DNA of 64,000 nt, taken from Listeria goaensis. Its GTDB lineage: Bacteria; Bacillota; Bacilli; Lactobacillales; Listeriaceae. Below are positions 1 through 9,587 of this stretch, piece after piece. Within the stretch, counting starts at the first letter, position 1. Each line of letters starts with the position of its first letter. Both the position numbers and the translations under genes were made by a program. The DNA lies in assembly GCF_900186125.1 (NCBI RefSeq), contig NZ_FYBQ01000001.1, positions 372,001 through 436,000 on the forward strand. Direction: 5' to 3'. The notes beneath the pieces are model-generated. The model searched no databases. It was not told the DNA's origin and saw only the letters and a list, made by a program, of their open reading frames with translations.

Positions 1-76
1 CAGTAAGCTCTCGGATAAAGAGAAAACAGCACTTGAAGAGCAAGTTCAAAAAATAAAAGAACAATTGAAAAGGTAG
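1..76 (+). CDS. dnaB: DnaB replication initiation protein, C-terminal end only
   Basis: Frame 2 is open from the window edge and ends with TAG at 74-76, giving 24 residues of a lysine- and glutamate-rich helix (SKLSDKEKTALEEQ...). It stops directly against the start of dnaI, as expected for the DnaB helicase-loading/membrane-attachment protein in Firmicutes, where dnaB and dnaI are adjacent and co-transcribed. Identification rests on context; the fragment itself carries no diagnostic motif. Confidence 0.6.
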   Translation, partial: SKLSDKEKTALEEQVQKIKEQLKR

Positions 77-1006
77 GTGAAACAAGTGGATAAAATCGAA
101 CGTACGCTAGGCCAGTTATTTGAAGGACGGGACTTTGAAAAGGAATACCAACAAGTGAAAGAACAAGTCCTGTCGTATGAACCTATTCGCGCATTTTTGG
201 CGGAAAACAAGACGGATATTTCCGAACAAATGATCAATCAAAATATTTCTAACCTTTATGAATTTATGACGCAAGACCGAAATTTTAAAGAAAAGAAAGA
301 AACGCTTATGCCTGGATACGCGCCAAAACTTGTTTTAAACGGTGAATTTATGACGGTGACATACTATCCAACACCAGAAAAAATCGAACAAGACAAGCGC
401 CGTGCTGTAGAAAGACGGATTCGCTCGCTTTATATGCCGAAACAAGTTGTCGAAGCCTCGCTCGACCAATTTTACACAGATGAGGATGCGCGGCAATATG
501 CGCTCGTGGAAGCTTTTAATTTTTTGAAAGAATATGAAGCTGATGCTGGCATGGTAAAAGGCTTATATATTCATGGTAGTTTTGGTACAGGAAAGTCCTA
601 TTTGCTAGGAGCCATTGCAAGAGAACTCGCGCTACGCGGCGTTTCGACAACGCTTGTTTATTTACCTGAGTTCATGCGTGAAATTAAGCAATCGATTTCC
701 GATAATACCGTAGGCGAAAAAATCCAGTTTGCCAAAGAAACAGAAGTCCTTATGCTCGATGATATTGGGGCAGAAGCGATGACAGCTTGGACGCGCGATG
801 AAGTGCTCGGCGCGATTTTACAATTCCGCATGCAAGAGCAACTGCCAACATTTTTCTCATCGAACTACAACATGGCACAACTCGAAAACCACCTTACTTT
901 TTCACAAAACGGGATGGAAGAGCAGCTAAAAGCACGACGCATCATGGAGCGCATTCGCTTTTTAGCCAAAGAAATCGAATTGAACGGCACCAATCGCCGA
1001 AATTAA
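77..1006 (+). CDS. dnaI: Primosomal helicase loader DnaI
   Basis: AAA+ ATPase that loads the replicative helicase DnaC onto DNA at oriC and restart sites together with DnaB and DnaD. At 309 aa it has the usual family length. The Walker A motif GSFGTGKS lies at about residues 167-174 and the Walker B VLMLDDIG at about 224-231. The GTG at 77 follows the dnaB stop with no gap; a second GTG at 86 (MDKIERTL) has AGGTAGGTG upstream and may be the true start. The protein contains no cysteine at all, although the N-terminal domain of B. subtilis DnaI is described as a cysteine-coordinated zinc ribbon, so this loader must fold that domain without the metal (see findings). Confidence 0.93.
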   Translation: MKQVDKIERTLGQLFEGRDFEKEYQQVKEQVLSYEPIRAFLAENKTDISEQMINQNISNLYEFMTQDRNFKEKKETLMPGYAPKLVLNGEFMTVTYYPTPEKIEQDKRRAVERRIRSLYMPKQVVEASLDQFYTDEDARQYALVEAFNFLKEYEADAGMVKGLYIHGSFGTGKSYLLGAIARELALRGVSTTLVYLPEFMREIKQSISDNTVGEKIQFAKETEVLMLDDIGAEAMTAWTRDEVLGAILQFRMQEQLPTFFSSNYNMAQLENHLTFSQNGMEEQLKARRIMERIRFLAKEIELNGTNRRN

Positions 1007-1023
1007 AATTTTTAAAGAAAAGC

Positions 1024-1052
1024 TTGCAAAAAAATTTCTTTATGCGTATAAT
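1024..1052 (+). promoter_or_regulatory. SigA promoter of thrS
   Basis: TTGCAA (1024-1029) and a perfect TATAAT (1047-1052) are separated by 17 bp, so transcription should start near 1059. This is just upstream of the T-box leader and separates thrS from the dnaBI transcript. Confidence 0.8.
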
Positions 1053-1058
1053 GAGTAC

Positions 1059-1311
1059 TAATAAATCACAAGTAATGATAAGGACAACCGCTTAATGGCA
1101 TGTTTCAGAGATGGAGGGGTAGCTGAGAACCTCCTAACAGTAAATTAAGTTGGACCACCTTTGAACTTCTATCTGGAACGCTTAGCTAGTAAAGATAGAC
1201 GATTCGCTCACGTTAACGGCGACAAGAGGGAGTAAGCTCGTCTTATTCCAAATCTTGGGTGGAACCACGAGTATACAAACTCGTCCCTTGTTTAGAGGGG
1301 CGAGTTTTTTT
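1059..1311 (+). promoter_or_regulatory. T-box leader controlling thrS
   Basis: The 350-base gap between dnaI and thrS is a tRNA-sensing riboswitch. The conserved T-box sequence TGGGTGGAACCACG is at 1256-1269 and is followed by a terminator hairpin (AACTCGTCCC paired with GGGGCGAGTT, then a T-run) at 1278-1311. Upstream is the long imperfect Stem I region with an AGTA motif. Uncharged tRNA-Thr should pair with a threonine specifier codon and the T-box bulge and prevent termination. ACC triplets occur near 1154, but I cannot fix the specifier position by eye. Confidence 0.92.
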
Positions 1312-1358
1312 GTTGTTCTTTATTCATTAGTTGTAATCTAAATAAAGGAGTAGATCAC

Positions 1359-3281
1359 ATGAAAATTTCATTCCCAGATGGCGCAGTAAAAGAATTTGAT
1401 AAGGGCGTTTCAACTGCAGACATCGCAGAATCAATCAGCCCAAGTCTTAAAAAGAAAGCATTAGCAGGAAAAATAAATGGCACATTGGTTGACTTAGTGA
1501 CACCAATTGAAGAAGACGGGGCAATTGAAATTGTGACTCCTGACCACGCGGATGCGCTTGGCATTTTACGTCACAGCTCCGCTCACCTTTTAGCTCAAGC
1601 GGTAAAACGATTATATCCAGATGCTAAATTTGGCGTTGGACCAGCGATTGACACAGGATTTTACTATGACATTGATACAGACAGCGTGATTAGTGAAGAA
1701 TCATTTGCTGCGATTGAAAAAGAAATGCAAAGTATTGTGCGCGAAAACTTACCTATTTCTCGCGAAGTGGTTTCTCGTGACGAAGCAATTAAACGGTTTA
1801 AGGCTATCAATGATCCTTATAAAATTGAATTAATTGATGCCATTCCTGAAGATGAGAACGTCACAATTTATACGCAAGGCGAGTTTTTCGACTTATGCCG
1901 CGGAATTCACGTGCCATCTACAGGCAAAATCCAAATTTTCAAATTGTTGAGTGTTGCTGGGGCATATTGGCGTGGTGACAGCAATAATAAAATGCTTCAA
2001 CGGATTTACGGAACTGCCTTTTTCGATAAAAAAGACTTGGCGAACTTTTTAAAAATGCAAGAAGAAGCTCGTGAACGTGACCATCGTAAACTTGGAAAAG
2101 AGCTCGATTTATTTGCAAACTCAGCTGAAGTTGGTCAAGGGTTGCCACTATGGTTACCGAAAGGCGCAACAATTCGCCGCGTGATTGAGCGTTACATTGT
2201 AGATAAAGAAGAACGTTTAGGTTATAATCACGTCTACACTCCAGTAATGGCGAATGTTGAGTTGTATAAAACAAGTGGTCACTGGGATCACTATCATGAA
2301 GATATGTTCCCAACTATGAAAATGGATAATGAAGAGCTAGTTCTTCGCCCAATGAACTGCCCGCACCACATGATGATTTATAAAAATGACATTCATAGTT
2401 ACAGAGAATTACCAATTCGTATCGCGGAACTTGGTCTTATGCACCGCTACGAAATGAGTGGCGCACTTTCTGGCTTACAACGTGTTCGAGGCATGACTTT
2501 AAACGACGCACACGTTTTCGTTCGTCCTGACCAAATTAAAGATGAGTTTAAACGCGTGTTGGAACTTATTTTAGAAGTGTATAAAGACTTCAATATCAAC
2601 GACTTTAATTTCCGTCTAAGCTACCGCGATCCTGAAAACACTGAAAAATACTTTGATGATGATGCGATGTGGGAAAAAGCGCAAACTATGTTAAAAGAAG
2701 CGATGGACGAAATGGGCATGGATTATTTCGAAGCAGAAGGTGAAGCTGCTTTCTACGGACCGAAACTCGACGTGCAAGTTAAAACTGCGATTGGCAAGGA
2801 AGAAACACTTTCGACAGTACAACTGGACTTCTTGCTCCCTGAACGCTTTGATTTAACTTATATCGGGGAAGACGGGGAAAAACATCGCCCAGTCGTGATT
2901 CACCGCGGTGTAGTTTCGACGATGGAACGTTTTGTTGCCTACCTAATTGAAGAGTATAAAGGGGCTTTCCCAACTTGGCTTGCGCCCGTGCAAATGGAAA
3001 TTATCCCAGTTAATGCAGATGCACATTTAGCCTATGCAAAAGATGTGCAAGACAAATTGCAACGCGCTGGTCTACGTGTAGAAATTGATGACCGCAATGA
3101 GAAACTCGGGTATAAAATCCGCGAAGCGCAAACTCAAAAAATCCCTTACGCACTCGTTCTTGGGGATCAGGAAGCAGAAAGCGGCGAAGTAAATGTCCGT
3201 AAGTACGGTTCAAAAGACTCCGAAACAATAAAACTAGAAGACTTTATCCAAAAAGTGCTTCAAGAAGTGAATAAATATTAA
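1359..3281 (+). CDS. thrS: Threonyl-tRNA synthetase
   Basis: Class II synthetase that charges tRNA-Thr. All expected parts are visible in 640 aa: an N-terminal TGS domain (about 1-62), the editing domain with HSSAH (72-76) and CRGIH (180-184), and the catalytic core with zinc ligands C334 (MNCPHH) and H385 (LNDAH). The anticodon-binding domain is C-terminal. The ATG at 1359 follows AAAGGAG. The gene has its own promoter and T-box leader and ends at a terminator, so it is probably monocistronic. Confidence 0.98.
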   Translation: MKISFPDGAVKEFDKGVSTADIAESISPSLKKKALAGKINGTLVDLVTPIEEDGAIEIVTPDHADALGILRHSSAHLLAQAVKRLYPDAKFGVGPAIDTGFYYDIDTDSVISEESFAAIEKEMQSIVRENLPISREVVSRDEAIKRFKAINDPYKIELIDAIPEDENVTIYTQGEFFDLCRGIHVPSTGKIQIFKLLSVAGAYWRGDSNNKMLQRIYGTAFFDKKDLANFLKMQEEARERDHRKLGKELDLFANSAEVGQGLPLWLPKGATIRRVIERYIVDKEERLGYNHVYTPVMANVELYKTSGHWDHYHEDMFPTMKMDNEELVLRPMNCPHHMMIYKNDIHSYRELPIRIAELGLMHRYEMSGALSGLQRVRGMTLNDAHVFVRPDQIKDEFKRVLELILEVYKDFNINDFNFRLSYRDPENTEKYFDDDAMWEKAQTMLKEAMDEMGMDYFEAEGEAAFYGPKLDVQVKTAIGKEETLSTVQLDFLLPERFDLTYIGEDGEKHRPVVIHRGVVSTMERFVAYLIEEYKGAFPTWLAPVQMEIIPVNADAHLAYAKDVQDKLQRAGLRVEIDDRNEKLGYKIREAQTQKIPYALVLGDQEAESGEVNVRKYGSKDSETIKLEDFIQKVLQEVNKY

Positions 3282-3288
3282 GCAAATG

Positions 3289-3327
3289 CGCTTTTCTTGC
3301 AATAGTTGTTGTGAGAAAAGCGTTTTT
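3289..3327 (+). terminator. Rho-independent terminator of thrS
   Basis: CGCTTTTCT (3289-3297) pairs exactly with AGAAAAGCG (3314-3322) and is followed by TTTTT, 8 bases after the thrS stop codon. Confidence 0.85.
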
Positions 3328-3337
3328 CCGTTATACT
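3309..3337 (+). promoter_or_regulatory. Likely promoter of engB
   Basis: TTGTGA (3309-3314), 17 bp, TATACT (3332-3337). The -35 element lies inside the loop of the thrS terminator, a compact arrangement that would let engB be transcribed independently of thrS. Confidence 0.55.
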
Positions 3338-3369
3338 AGAACGAGATTAGAAAAGCGAGGGCTTAAATT

Positions 3370-3954
3370 ATGGATGTAAATCATGTAGAACTTGTCATTA
3401 GTGCGGTTTGGCAAGAGCAATATCCGGCAGACTCTTTGCCTGAATTTGCGCTAGCAGGACGCTCTAACGTTGGGAAATCTTCATTTATCAATAAAATGAT
3501 TCGCAGAAAAAGCATGGCGCGAATCTCACAAAAACCTGGCAAAACGCAGACACTTAATTTTTATAAAATAGAAGAAAAATTTTATTTTGTCGATGTTCCA
3601 GGCTACGGTTTTGCTAAAGTTTCTAAGCGTGAGCGTGAAAAGTGGGGCGAAATGATTGAAACGTATATTACTTCACGCGAACAATTGCGGGCAGTCATTC
3701 AAATTGTTGATTTAAGACACAAACCAACAAATGATGATGTAATGATGTACGAATTTCTTAAATACTATCAAATTCCTGTCATTATTATTGCGACAAAGGC
3801 AGATAAAATCCCGCGTAGTAAATGGCAGAAACATGCTAAAATCGTACGCGAAACACTCGATTTTGATAAAGATGATAATTTCGTCATGTTCTCTTCGGAA
3901 ACAGGTATGGGGAAAGAAGAGGCATGGGAATTCATTGAACAAAAGATGAGCTGA
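3370..3954 (+). CDS. engB: Ribosome biogenesis GTPase EngB (YsxC/YihA)
   Basis: Essential TRAFAC-class GTPase that assists assembly of the 50S subunit. It is 194 aa, as usual. G1 GRSNVGKS at 30-37, G3 DVPG at 75-78 and G4 TKAD at 142-145 are intact. The ATG at 3370 has GAGGG 8 bases upstream. It stands between thrS and hemA and is closed by its own terminator. Confidence 0.97.
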   Translation: MDVNHVELVISAVWQEQYPADSLPEFALAGRSNVGKSSFINKMIRRKSMARISQKPGKTQTLNFYKIEEKFYFVDVPGYGFAKVSKREREKWGEMIETYITSREQLRAVIQIVDLRHKPTNDDVMMYEFLKYYQIPVIIIATKADKIPRSKWQKHAKIVRETLDFDKDDNFVMFSSETGMGKEEAWEFIEQKMS

Positions 3955-3981
3955 ATGACGACCATTCAAGCTCATTTTTTT
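3946..3981 (+). terminator. Terminator of engB, overlapping its stop codon
   Basis: ATGAGCTGAATG (3946-3957) pairs with CATTCAAGCTCAT (3963-3975) with one bulge and is followed by seven T. The 5' arm contains the engB stop codon. Confidence 0.8.
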
Positions 3982-4013
3982 GTGGCAGATTATAATTTTT
4001 ACAAACTAGCTAA

Positions 4014-4043
4014 TTGAACTTCGACCTAGTAAAATGCTAAAAT
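4014..4043 (+). promoter_or_regulatory. Promoter of the hemACDBL operon
   Basis: TTGAAC (4014-4019) and TAAAAT (4038-4043), 18 bp apart, with an extended -10 TG (4035-4036). A partial PerR-like box lies upstream at 3990-4004 (see findings). Confidence 0.65.
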
Positions 4044-4074
4044 AAAATTATCTCAATTGTAGGGGGACTTTTAG

Positions 4075-5385
4075 ATGTACATATTGTCTGTCGGGCTTAA
4101 CCATAAAACGGCACCCATCGAGATTAGGGAGAAGCTCGTCTTCCAAACATCAGCAGCAGAACTGGCACTGAGCACATTAAACAAGGAAAAAAGCATCCTT
4201 GAAAATGTGATTATTTCAACATGCAATCGAACCGAAATTTTCGCTGTTGTGGATCAGCTTCACACAGCGCGTTATTATATGAAACGCTTTCTTGCAGAAT
4301 GGTTTCAAGAAGATATGGATACACTCGCGAATTACCTCTTTTTTTACGAGGAAAAACAGGCCGTTAAGCATCTCTTTGAAGTTGCTGCCGGGCTGGATTC
4401 ACTCGTTTTGGGGGAAACGCAAATTTTAGGTCAAGTCAAACAAGCTTTCCAATTGGCGCAATCAGTTGGAACAACCGGAACGCTATTAAACCAGCTTTTT
4501 CCTGAAGCGATTCGATTTGCAAAAAAGACACACCATGATACACGCATAAATGAAAATGCGGTTTCAGTGAGCTACGCAGCCGTTGAAGTCGCAAAATCAA
4601 TTCATACAAACTTAGATAAGCAATCCGTCTTATTACTTGGCGCTGGCAAAATGAGCGAACTCGCATTAAAAAATTTAACTGGCAGCGGTGTGCAAAACGT
4701 TACAATTATGAACCGAACCGAGCAGACTGGTTTTGAGCTCGCACGTCATTTTCATGCGTCGTTTTCACCGATGCAAAAATTACAAGTGGAAATGGAACAA
4801 GCGGACATCATTATCGTTTCAACTGGGGCAAATGAATTCGTTATTACGGAAAGCATGGCAAAAAATGCCGTTTTAAAACGGTCAAAGCCACTGCTCATTA
4901 TCGATATTGCTCTGCCACGTAATGTCGAACCTGCATGCGCACAATTAGCCAATGTATTCTTATATGATTTAGATGATCTGGACGGTATTATTTCGGCAAA
5001 TACGGAAGAACGCAAACAAATCGTTAAGGCCTTAGAATTTGAAATTGAAGCCGAAACTGCTGCCTTTTTTGAATGGGAGAAGCAGTTAGGTGTTGTTCCT
5101 TTAATTCGTGAACTTAGAGAAAAGGCGCTATGCATTCAATCTGAAACGATGAAAAGTCTAGAGAACAAGCTGCCGGGCTTGACGGAGCGTGAGTATGTGC
5201 TGATTGGCAAACATATGAAGAGCATTATTAACCAACTTTTAAAAAATCCGGTTTCAGAAATCAAGGAAATGTCCATTGACGCCGATTCTGAAATGAAAAT
5301 CCAATTATTTAAAGAAATTTTTGGACTGCAGGTAACTGAATCTTCGCAGAACGCTAAAGAAATGAGGAAAACCTATGAAACGTGA
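4075..5385 (+). CDS. hemA: Glutamyl-tRNA reductase
   Basis: First committed step of the C5 pathway: NADPH reduces glutamyl-tRNA(Glu) to glutamate-1-semialdehyde. The protein is 436 aa. The catalytic cysteine is C50 in STCNRTE, GETQILGQVK is present in the conserved middle section, and a Rossmann glycine motif LLLGAGKM is near 187-194. It opens a tightly packed operon and overlaps hemC by 11 bases. B. subtilis has hemX between hemA and hemC; here it is absent. Confidence 0.97.
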   Translation: MYILSVGLNHKTAPIEIREKLVFQTSAAELALSTLNKEKSILENVIISTCNRTEIFAVVDQLHTARYYMKRFLAEWFQEDMDTLANYLFFYEEKQAVKHLFEVAAGLDSLVLGETQILGQVKQAFQLAQSVGTTGTLLNQLFPEAIRFAKKTHHDTRINENAVSVSYAAVEVAKSIHTNLDKQSVLLLGAGKMSELALKNLTGSGVQNVTIMNRTEQTGFELARHFHASFSPMQKLQVEMEQADIIIVSTGANEFVITESMAKNAVLKRSKPLLIIDIALPRNVEPACAQLANVFLYDLDDLDGIISANTEERKQIVKALEFEIEAETAAFFEWEKQLGVVPLIRELREKALCIQSETMKSLENKLPGLTEREYVLIGKHMKSIINQLLKNPVSEIKEMSIDADSEMKIQLFKEIFGLQVTESSQNAKEMRKTYET

Positions 5386-6307
5386 AATAATTGTTGGCTC
5401 AAGAAAGAGCAAACTAGCTTTAACGCAGACGGGGCATGTCATCAGCGCATTGCAAGCAAAATTTCCAGATGTTACGTTTAAAATTCATGAAATCGTGACA
5501 AAAGGCGACCGAATCTTAGACGTCACGTTAAGTAAAGTTGGTGGAAAAGGACTTTTCGTTTCAGAAGTTGAGCAGGCTTTAGTTGATAAAAAAATTGATT
5601 TCGCTGTTCATAGTATGAAAGACGTGCCTTCCGAACTGCAAGAAGGTTTAACAATTGGCGCTATCCCAAAAAGAGAATCTCCTTATGATTGCGTTGTTTT
5701 TGCAGAAAAAACCAACTTGGATGAGCTTCCGCAAGGCGCTGTCATTGGAACGAGTAGTTTACGTCGTGCTTCGATGTTAAAACGCTATCGCGCAGATTTT
5801 CAAATCAAGTCAATTCGCGGCAACATCGATACGCGCTTAAAAAAATTGTATGCGGAAGATTTCGATGCTATCCTTCTGGCAGAAGCTGGTTTATCGCGTA
5901 TGGGCTGGCTTTCTGATGAAACGTTAAGACGGCAAACCCTCGATGCCACAACTTGCTTACCGGCAGTCGGACAAGGTGCCCTCGCAATTGAATGCCGAAA
6001 TGATGACGCAGAAGTACTCGCGATGCTTAGCGAAATCCATGATACAGAAACGGCTTTTTGTGTACGTGCTGAACGCGCCTTTTTAAAAACGCTAAACGGC
6101 GGCTGTGAAATCCCAATTGCTGGTTTTGCCCAAAAAGAAGCTGACGGCGGACTTGTCTTCACTGGATTCGTTGGAAGCGTTGATGGCATGACACGCTTAG
6201 ACGTGCAAACAAGTGGCGACACCCCAGAAACAATTGGCATTGAAGCGGCCAATATCCTTTTAAAGCAGGGCGCAAAAGAACTAATTGATGCGCTTCGTTC
6301 GCTATGA
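5375..6307 (+). CDS. hemC: Porphobilinogen deaminase (hydroxymethylbilane synthase)
   Basis: Polymerises four porphobilinogen units to hydroxymethylbilane. At 310 aa it has the normal length. The dipyrromethane cofactor attaches to C244 in NGGCEIPIAG, and the catalytic aspartate is in HSMKDVP (about 79-85). It starts inside the end of hemA with ATG at 5375 after GAGGAAAACCT and overlaps hemD by 4 bases, indicating translational coupling. Confidence 0.97.
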   Translation: MKREIIVGSRKSKLALTQTGHVISALQAKFPDVTFKIHEIVTKGDRILDVTLSKVGGKGLFVSEVEQALVDKKIDFAVHSMKDVPSELQEGLTIGAIPKRESPYDCVVFAEKTNLDELPQGAVIGTSSLRRASMLKRYRADFQIKSIRGNIDTRLKKLYAEDFDAILLAEAGLSRMGWLSDETLRRQTLDATTCLPAVGQGALAIECRNDDAEVLAMLSEIHDTETAFCVRAERAFLKTLNGGCEIPIAGFAQKEADGGLVFTGFVGSVDGMTRLDVQTSGDTPETIGIEAANILLKQGAKELIDALRSL

Positions 6308-7020
6308 AGACGGTCGTTTTAACGCGTGAAGTAGCGAAAAATCACGAGGCCATTCGAAATCTAGAAAAAAAGGCTATTCGCGCTATTTCGATACCACTAA
6401 TTGAAACACGCCCACTCCCGTTAGAACAAGAAATAATTCTTGATACGTATGACTGGCTTTTTTTTACAAGCCAAAATGCTGTGCACTATTTTTTCAAGCG
6501 TTTCAAAAAATGTCCACCTACACTCAAAATAGCTGTCATTGGTTCAAAAACAGCAGATGCCTTAAAAAAATATAATTTGCATGCTGATTTTATTCCGAGC
6601 GAATTCGAAACGGAGGCTTTTGTTTTTGAGTGGTTACAATTTATAAGTGGAAATCCGGCGGTCCTTTTTCCGCAAAGCTTGAAGGGGCGAAGCGTTATCC
6701 CCACTTTACTAGAAGAAAAAGGGATTTTGGTGAACCGAGTGTTTTTATATGACACGTTTATGCCGGAAGTTGCACCTAGTCAGTTGCGCGCTTTCATGGA
6801 AGCAGAAGACAACTTTTACATCGCTTTTGCGAGCCCTTCTGCATGGGAAAATTTTAAGAAAATTATTAAAAAAAAGGCTGTTTGTAAATCAGTTAAAATT
6901 GCTTCGATTGGCTCTGTTACAAGTGAAGCAATCGAGCGAGATGGCTTTAAAGTCGATGTTCAGCCGACAATATTTACGATGGATAATTTACTAAAGGAGA
7001 TAGAAAATGATGAATTTTGA
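6304..7020 (+). CDS. hemD: Uroporphyrinogen-III synthase
   Basis: Cyclises hydroxymethylbilane with inversion of ring D. It is a 238-aa two-domain HemD fold. The family is poorly conserved, but the [11 protein letters not shown] segment and the C-terminal [10 protein letters not shown] and [12 protein letters not shown] segments are typical. It overlaps hemC (ATGA) and hemB (14 bases), so position in the operon strongly supports the call. Confidence 0.93.
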   Translation: MKTVVLTREVAKNHEAIRNLEKKAIRAISIPLIETRPLPLEQEIILDTYDWLFFTSQNAVHYFFKRFKKCPPTLKIAVIGSKTADALKKYNLHADFIPSEFETEAFVFEWLQFISGNPAVLFPQSLKGRSVIPTLLEEKGILVNRVFLYDTFMPEVAPSQLRAFMEAEDNFYIAFASPSAWENFKKIIKKKAVCKSVKIASIGSVTSEAIERDGFKVDVQPTIFTMDNLLKEIENDEF

Positions 7021-7987
7021 TAGACATCGCCGACTAAGGTCATCTGGCGCAATGCGTGACTTAGTTCGTGAAAATACCTTAACAATGAACGACTTCATAT
7101 ACCCACTTTTTATTAAAGAAGAAGGCGATGAGGTGACAGAAGTTGCTTCTATGCCGGGCGTGTACCAATACCCTCTATCTGCATTAAAGCAAGAGATAGA
7201 AAGCGTTGTTGCGTGCGGTATCCAAGCAGTCATTTTGTTCGGAATTCCTTCTGAAAAAGATGCAATCGGAACAGGTGCCTTTCATTCGCACGGTATCATT
7301 CAAAGAGCGACGCAACTAATTAAAGAAACATATCCCAATCTTCTTGTAGTCGCTGATACGTGCCTATGCGAATTTACTGACCACGGGCATTGCGGGCTTG
7401 TTCAAGGTGAACGCATCTTAAATGATGAATCGCTTGACATTCTCGTTCAAACCGCTGTCAGCCAAGCGAGTGCCGGAGCTGATATTATTGCGCCGTCCAA
7501 CATGATGGACGGCTTTGTCCAAGCTATCCGCCGTGGCCTTGACGAAGCAGGTTTTGAAAATATCCCCATCATGTCATATGCCGTGAAATATGCGTCAGCT
7601 TTCTATGGCCCGTTTCGTGATGCCGCAGATGGCGCGCCGCAATTTGGCGACCGGAAGACGTATCAAATGGATCCAGCCAATCGCCATGAAGCCTTTTTAG
7701 AAGCTAAAAGCGACGAAAAAGAAGGCGCAGACTTTATTATCGTCAAACCCGCTTTAGCGTATTTAGACATTGTTCGCGATGTCCGAAACGAAACACATCT
7801 ACCCGTTGTCGCCTATAACGTAAGTGGCGAATACGCAATGGTTAAAGCCGCTAGCCAAAACGGTTGGATTGATGAAGAAAAAATCGTGATGGAAATGCTC
7901 CTCAGCATGAAGCGCGCAGGGGCTGACTTAATCATCACTTACTTTGCGAAAGATGTTGCGACTTATCTAAACAAGCAGGAGGGATAA
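7007..7987 (+). CDS. hemB: Delta-aminolevulinic acid dehydratase (porphobilinogen synthase)
   Basis: Condenses two 5-aminolevulinate molecules to porphobilinogen. It is 326 aa. The two Schiff-base lysines are K194 ([10 protein letters not shown]) and K247 (IIVKPAL). The cysteine-rich metal site [11 protein letters not shown] (C119, C121, C129) marks the zinc-type enzyme. Adjacent ATG codons at 7007 and 7010 are possible starts; AGGAG lies just upstream inside the end of hemD. Confidence 0.97.
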   Translation: MMNFDRHRRLRSSGAMRDLVRENTLTMNDFIYPLFIKEEGDEVTEVASMPGVYQYPLSALKQEIESVVACGIQAVILFGIPSEKDAIGTGAFHSHGIIQRATQLIKETYPNLLVVADTCLCEFTDHGHCGLVQGERILNDESLDILVQTAVSQASAGADIIAPSNMMDGFVQAIRRGLDEAGFENIPIMSYAVKYASAFYGPFRDAADGAPQFGDRKTYQMDPANRHEAFLEAKSDEKEGADFIIVKPALAYLDIVRDVRNETHLPVVAYNVSGEYAMVKAASQNGWIDEEKIVMEMLLSMKRAGADLIITYFAKDVATYLNKQEG

Positions 7988-7989
7988 CA

Positions 7990-9279
7990 TTGGATTTTTC
8001 AAACTCAAAAAAAGCTTTTTCTGAAGCAATAAAGCTCATGCCTGGTGGGGTCAACAGCCCTGTTCGGGCATTTAAATCGGTCGACGCAGCACCCGTCTTT
8101 ATGGACCACGGAACTGGTGCCTATTTAACTGACATCGATGGCAACAACTATATTGATTATGTTTTATCTTGGGGGCCACTCATTTTAGGCCATGCAAATC
8201 CAAATGTGGTGGAGGCCCTGACAAAAACTATCCAAAAGGGCACAAGTTTCGGGACGCCCACAGAAATTGAAAATGAATTAGCTAAACTGGTCATTGACCG
8301 TGTGCCATCAATTGATATTGTGCGTATGGTTTCTTCAGGTACGGAAGCAACGATGAGCGCCATTCGCCTAGCAAGAGGCTACACAAAACGCGACAAGATT
8401 TTAAAATTTGAGGGCAGCTATCACGGTCATGGTGACTCTCTTTTAATTAAAGCAGGGTCTGGTGTCGCAACGCTTGGTTTACCTGACTCTCCCGGTGTCA
8501 CGAGCGGACTTGCACAAGATACTATTACCGTCCCTTATAACGATTTAGAGAGTGCGCGTCTAGCTTTCAGTCATTACGGCGAGCAAATTGCATGCGTCAT
8601 CGTTGAACCCGTTGCTGGGAATATGGGTGTGGTTCCACCAATTGCCGGCTTTTTAGAAGGACTTCGCAAGCTCACTACTGAATATGGTAGTCTGCTTATT
8701 TTCGATGAAGTAATGACAGGTTTCCGCGTCGATTATTATTCTGCTCAAGGCTACTATGTTGTGACGCCAGACTTAACGTGTCTTGGGAAAGTGATTGGCG
8801 GGGGAATGCCCGTTGGCGCTTATGGCGGAAAACGAGAAATTATGGAACAAATTGCTCCAGCTGGGCCTATTTATCAGGCCGGTACATTGTCGGGTAACCC
8901 ATTAGCTATGACCGCTGGCTATGAAACGATTTCTCAGCTAACGCCACATCACTATGACCAGTTTCGCAGCTTAATTAAACGTATGGAAGAAGGCCTCACA
9001 AGTATTTCAGCAAAATATGAAGTGCCGCTATCTATCAATAAGGCGGGTTCCATGTTTGGCTTTTTCTTCACAGACAAAAAAGTGACGAATTTTGAAGAAG
9101 CTAAGACGAGCGATTTGAATTTCTTTAATGCTTACTATCGCGAAATGTTAAATCAAGGCATTTTCTTGCCACCATCTCAATTTGAAGGCATTTTCATTTC
9201 TACAGCTCATACAGAAAAGGAAATCGATAAGACGCTTGAAGCTTTTGAACAAACGTGTAAAACATTGAAAGCCAATTGA
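7990..9279 (+). CDS. hemL: Glutamate-1-semialdehyde 2,1-aminomutase
   Basis: PLP enzyme that makes 5-aminolevulinate from glutamate-1-semialdehyde; with HemA it forms the C5 entry to haem. It is 429 aa; the PLP lysine is K267 in [11 protein letters not shown]. The start is TTG at 7990 behind a strong AGGAGGG, two bases after the hemB stop. It is the last gene of the operon. Genes for later haem steps are not in the window. Confidence 0.97.
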   Translation: MDFSNSKKAFSEAIKLMPGGVNSPVRAFKSVDAAPVFMDHGTGAYLTDIDGNNYIDYVLSWGPLILGHANPNVVEALTKTIQKGTSFGTPTEIENELAKLVIDRVPSIDIVRMVSSGTEATMSAIRLARGYTKRDKILKFEGSYHGHGDSLLIKAGSGVATLGLPDSPGVTSGLAQDTITVPYNDLESARLAFSHYGEQIACVIVEPVAGNMGVVPPIAGFLEGLRKLTTEYGSLLIFDEVMTGFRVDYYSAQGYYVVTPDLTCLGKVIGGGMPVGAYGGKREIMEQIAPAGPIYQAGTLSGNPLAMTAGYETISQLTPHHYDQFRSLIKRMEEGLTSISAKYEVPLSINKAGSMFGFFFTDKKVTNFEEAKTSDLNFFNAYYREMLNQGIFLPPSQFEGIFISTAHTEKEIDKTLEAFEQTCKTLKAN

Positions 9280-9304
9280 CGAAATAGCCTCATTTTGGTA
9301 AACT
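9276..9304 (+). promoter_or_regulatory. Promoter of valS, overlapping the hemL stop codon
   Basis: TTGACG (9276-9281), exactly 17 bp, TAAACT (9299-9304). The -35 hexamer shares bases with the hemL TGA stop at 9277-9279. Transcription should begin near 9311, at the start of the T-box leader. Confidence 0.8.
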
Positions 9305-9310
9305 ACAAAT

Positions 9311-9561
9311 ATATATTGATAAAAAGCTTTGAAGAGGAAGAGTAAATTATTTTCGTTTTTTTAGAGAGAAAGTGGTTGGTGAAAACTTTCATTCGAAATA
9401 ATTGAAGGTAGCCTCGGAGCTGCTTTTCTGAACAATAAAGTAGGAGAAGCCGGTGAAACTCATCGTTAAACGAATGAAGTGCTCAAAATTTTTGAGTAAA
9501 AAGGTGGTACCGCGAATCCAAACTCTTTTCGTCCTTTTATAAGGACAAGAAGAGTTTTTTT
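9311..9561 (+). promoter_or_regulatory. T-box leader controlling valS (and probably folC)
   Basis: The 308-base gap between hemL and valS is a tRNA-sensing leader. GAGGAAGAGTAA near 9332 belongs to Stem I, the T-box AAGGTGGTACCGCG is at 9501-9514, and the terminator (AACTCTTTTCGTCCTT paired with AAGGACAAGAAGAGTT, then seven T) spans about 9521-9561. Readthrough is expected when tRNA-Val is uncharged. The specifier codon was not assigned. Confidence 0.92.
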
Positions 9562-9587
9562 ATTTGATAAAAATAGGAGGTTTTAAG

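Noticed and set aside
1939..2313. 124-codon - strand frame inside thrS
   Set aside because: Antisense to a conserved synthetase with no promoter or ribosome site and no recognisable family.
5800..6252. 150-codon open frame on the - strand inside hemC
   Set aside because: It is an antisense shadow of a well-supported gene, has no ribosome site and has a Ser/Ala-rich low-complexity translation. Similar frames at 25598-26086, 31380-31841 and 54216-54683 were dropped for the same reason.
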